Assembly: GCA_963835935.1 (NCBI GenBank)
Contig: CAWIHK010000002.1
Coordinates: 682,001 to 746,000 of the forward strand
DNA length: 64,000 nt
Source of the DNA: CAWIHK01 sp963835935
GTDB taxonomy: Bacteria > Bacteroidota > Ignavibacteria > UBA10030 > CAVZMI01
Reading direction: 5' to 3'
The first letter of the stretch is position 1. Each line of letters opens with the position of its first letter. Shown piece by piece: positions 61,454-64,000 of the stretch. Below the pieces are notes generated by a model, which ran no database searches, was not told the DNA's origin, and worked only from the letters and a program-made list of their open reading frames with translations. The translations under genes and the position numbers were made by a program.

Positions 61454-64000
61454 TTATTTCATGAGCACCACCGGAAAATCAGGAATGTTTGGCGGTTTGC
61501 TTGTCGTTGGAGTTTGTTCTCCATTTGTGAGTTCTTTCACTCGTTCAGATATATACAAGTCGAGCATGTTGATTGTGATTCTTCCGGTTCGGTTCACATC
61601 AGCTTTACCGTTAATTCCTTCAACCAACGCTTTGGTAAACGCTCCATTTCCCCAATCCGATCGTTCCAAAGAATATTGTTTTCCGGTTGATGATGTGAAA
61701 ACTACAAGACCGTTTTCTGCACTGGAGAGTTCATTGATAACTTCTGTCAGGTCAGCCACTCCTTTTCTTCCCCCCATAATATTGCCGGAATGGCATGCAT
61801 CGAGAAAGAGAATTGTTTTTCCTGCAATCGACTCTCCGGTGCTCTTGATGTCTGCCACAGAAAGACCGGTTCTCTTGAGTCGCTGTGTTTCTACGTCTAC
61901 TGGCAAAAAGTAAAAGTTACCTGAGTTATCAATTACGCCGTGTCCGGTCAATAAGATCATGGCAATATCTTTGCTGGTGGTTTCGTGTTGAATCCATTCC
62001 AGGCCATCAAGGATTTCTCCTTTTGTTGCCTGTTCATCGGTCAATACTTTTACTACAATATCACGATACAAGAATCCTTTCTGTTTCTTAACAGCGTTTG
62101 CAAAATCGAGAGCGTCTTTAGCGGCAAGCTGTAGACGAAGATCCTGATCGCGATATTTACTAACACCGACAGCAAGTACATAGAGTTTTGGTTTAATGAT
62201 AAATTCTTCTGCTATTTTCCCTTTCCAGCGCAAACGGATCGTTGCCTGTACGCTGCTTGCAAACCGATTCTCCGCAATAAGCGACACTTCACAATCTTGA
62301 TGCGGAATGGAGACGCTCACCTCGCCTTCCGTTTCTTTGTTCACGATTTTCATACCACGATTTGTATTAACCGGACGGCCATCGACAAGGACTTTCAAGC
62401 CAGTAATAGTTTCTCCTGATGGCGACCTGAGCGCATAATGGACAGTGACAGGTGAATTATTCACTTCCGTTCCATCTTCCGGTGAGGTGATACGTACCAC
62501 CGGAGGTAATGTGGTTTCCAACGTTACTGCTTGCTGACGCCTTCCCGATTCTTCGTTGGCAAGCTTAAGTGCTTCATCCTCATCCAAAGTTTGCAGTACA
62601 TTGGAGATAACGTCCGGACGATAGTATGTGGTTCTCAATCTCGATGCTGGATAGAAATCCGCTTGATGATCTTCTCCATTATTGATATGCCAGCCGATAA
62701 GGTCTTCGCCGCCGGGTGTGGCATCATAATAACCATTGGGCGTCCAAAGCACCCAGCGCTTCAGATCTGAGTGTATAAAGAGTGTAAGCAGTAAGGCGCC
62801 ATCGCTCATACGATACCAACGCAATGTACCATCACCGCAAGCTGTGATCACACTACGCCCGTCACCAGCAATGTTAACAGTCCAAACTGTTGCCTGAGTT
62901 GGAGTTTTCCATTTCGATGCACCGTTTTTATCCAAACAATAGAGATTCCAGCTAGCGCCAAAGACGATAGACTGATGATCGTCGGAAATATCGACCGCAA
63001 ATGACCTTTCATTTTGTTTAAGAAAACTTAGCGTCGATCCATTAAGTTTGGGTGAAGTTGTTACATACCAATCTGTAATTTGTATATCATCGAGATGGTC
63101 GGTATAGGAAGGATACTCTGCTTTTTTTTCGCTCAAGAGTTTTAAGTCTATCGAGAATGTTTGTGCGGCGCTTCCCCTTGGCGTGAAACCAACAATAGTC
63201 CCGGTATGATTAACTTTCAAGTGAGTTTCATCTTTTGCGGCAAAATCATTTGTCTCAGCCGATTGATAAAAGACCATCTCACCGGTTGGTTCCATTTTTC
63301 CACAGTCCGGATAAGCCCCGCAAAAAAGAATGGAATTATCCGGCAATGGTCTAATGTCCAGAACCCTATTATAACATACGGGAAAATCGACATACGTTCC
63401 TTTTCCCGACTGACTCCATCTTCGGATCGTAAATTTCCAAACTCCGTTGTTGAACAGTGGATAAGAGCCGCCGCCAAATAAATAATCGCCGTCATGAGAA
63501 AATGAAACAACATCAACTCCTCCATTCACTTTTTGAACACCTGTAACATCTGGTTTGTAATGTAACTGCAATGAAAAGCCGTCATAGACTTCAATAACCG
63601 GACTGTCTTCATATCCCACCGCAATCTTATCGCCATCCGGAGAGAATGCTAGTGAAAATGGTTGTTTACCTCCACTCGTTTCTATCTTTTCAATCAGGTT
63701 GAATTGTCGATCATACAATCGCAAATATCCGTCATAACAAACCGTCGCCAATCTTCCCGTAACATCAAATGCGACGTTGTAACAATCTGAGCCATAGTCT
63801 GTCAGTTTGGTAAACAATGCAAACCCTGTTTGTGTCTTTTCGAGAATACAGACACCCGCTCCAGCTCCTAATGCCGCGGCAAAATAATCACCGTCCGATG
63901 AAAACTTAAGGTCATCGATGACATTTTCCATACCCGAAATGCGTTGCAACATTTCGCCTGTTGATGTATTAAATATGTAAATATTGTGTGTTCTATTCCA
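61454..64000 (-). CDS. WD40-repeat caspase-like (peptidase C14) protein, 5' partial
   Basis: The frame is open to the window edge; sequence upstream of the ATG at 63952 (IYIFNTSTGE) is still WD40-like, so the true start lies outside. Counting from that ATG, about 1-430 are WD40/propeller repeats (FSPDGDKIAVGYEDSPVIEVYD, TACGDGTLRWYRMSDG). About 485-590 is an Ig-like linker. About 600-832 is a caspase fold with the dyad H671 (LLTGHGV) and C720 (FLDACHSG), spaced 49 residues. Such proteins cleave after basic or acidic residues and are tied to signalling or stress responses; the target here is unknown. No signal peptide can be judged. Confidence 0.9.
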   Translation of the reverse strand, partial: WNRTHNIYIFNTSTGEMLQRISGMENVIDDLKFSSDGDYFAAALGAGAGVCILEKTQTGFALFTKLTDYGSDCYNVAFDVTGRLATVCYDGYLRLYDRQFNLIEKIETSGGKQPFSLAFSPDGDKIAVGYEDSPVIEVYDGFSLQLHYKPDVTGVQKVNGGVDVVSFSHDGDYLFGGGSYPLFNNGVWKFTIRRWSQSGKGTYVDFPVCYNRVLDIRPLPDNSILFCGAYPDCGKMEPTGEMVFYQSAETNDFAAKDETHLKVNHTGTIVGFTPRGSAAQTFSIDLKLLSEKKAEYPSYTDHLDDIQITDWYVTTSPKLNGSTLSFLKQNERSFAVDISDDHQSIVFGASWNLYCLDKNGASKWKTPTQATVWTVNIAGDGRSVITACGDGTLRWYRMSDGALLLTLFIHSDLKRWVLWTPNGYYDATPGGEDLIGWHINNGEDHQADFYPASRLRTTYYRPDVISNVLQTLDEDEALKLANEESGRRQQAVTLETTLPPVVRITSPEDGTEVNNSPVTVHYALRSPSGETITGLKVLVDGRPVNTNRGMKIVNKETEGEVSVSIPHQDCEVSLIAENRFASSVQATIRLRWKGKIAEEFIIKPKLYVLAVGVSKYRDQDLRLQLAAKDALDFANAVKKQKGFLYRDIVVKVLTDEQATKGEILDGLEWIQHETTSKDIAMILLTGHGVIDNSGNFYFLPVDVETQRLKRTGLSVADIKSTGESIAGKTILFLDACHSGNIMGGRKGVADLTEVINELSSAENGLVVFTSSTGKQYSLERSDWGNGAFTKALVEGINGKADVNRTGRITINMLDLYISERVKELTNGEQTPTTSKPPNIPDFPVVLMK

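Overview
The window looks like a chromosomal stretch from a bacterium of the FCB group, closest in style to Ignavibacteria/Kryptonia-type lineages rather than classical Bacteroidetes. Eight predicted secreted proteins end in the type IX secretion sorting domain with the NYPNPFNPST-type motif. Purine-rich Shine-Dalgarno sites are common, and at least two textbook sigma70 promoters (TTGACA, 17-base spacer) are visible. There is no rRNA, tRNA or CRISPR. Taxonomy is inferred from these features only.

Layout. 1-4.5 kb: end of a PQQ-propeller secreted protein, a radical SAM enzyme with a non-AUG start, pterin dehydratase, pyrE and a Nudix hydrolase. 4.5-12.3 kb: exported proteins on the minus strand (BNR-repeat T9SS cargo, a TolB-like lipoprotein bracketed by integron-cassette-like sites, a GH2 enzyme with a PA14 insert), a flavin reductase-like protein and a YfiR-domain histidine kinase. 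12.6-16.6 kb: tig-clpP-clpX-pdxJ. 16.6-29.3 kb: a PEBP protein, a giant T9SS protein, and a tandem array of four FG-GAP seven-bladed propeller paralogues plus a relative that shares their signal region. 29.5-36.8 kb: a lipoprotein with a predicted leaderless mRNA, a bactofilin-like/beta-barrel protein, a membrane AraC regulator, a frameshifted TonB receptor and DoxX.

36.9-41.5 kb is the most notable region: one minus-strand operon arsR-arsM-arsN2-arsC-hgcA-hgcB-acr3. The mercury-methylation pair hgcAB (corrinoid protein with the NVWCAAGK cap helix, and ferredoxin with the CMECGAC motif) is embedded between arsenate reductase and the arsenite efflux pump. A consensus promoter, whose -10 lies inside a perfect 9-bp inverted repeat, stands just upstream of arsR. 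This predicts that Hg methylation capacity is transcribed with arsenic detoxification under ArsR control.

41.7-55.4 kb: a long minus-strand surface-polysaccharide cluster (six glycosyltransferases, flippase, wecB, hexapeptide acyltransferase, YfhO, small DMT protein, YbbR). 55.6-64 kb: a fused alpha/beta 2-oxoacid dehydrogenase E1, a hicBA toxin-antitoxin pair, proBA, a 700-bp intergenic region packed with palindromic repeats, and a WD40-caspase protein running off the window edge.

Across the window, degenerate (RAGRTT)n purine-rich hexamer tracts sit next to the ends of housekeeping genes, and several REP-like palindromes occupy the larger intergenic gaps.
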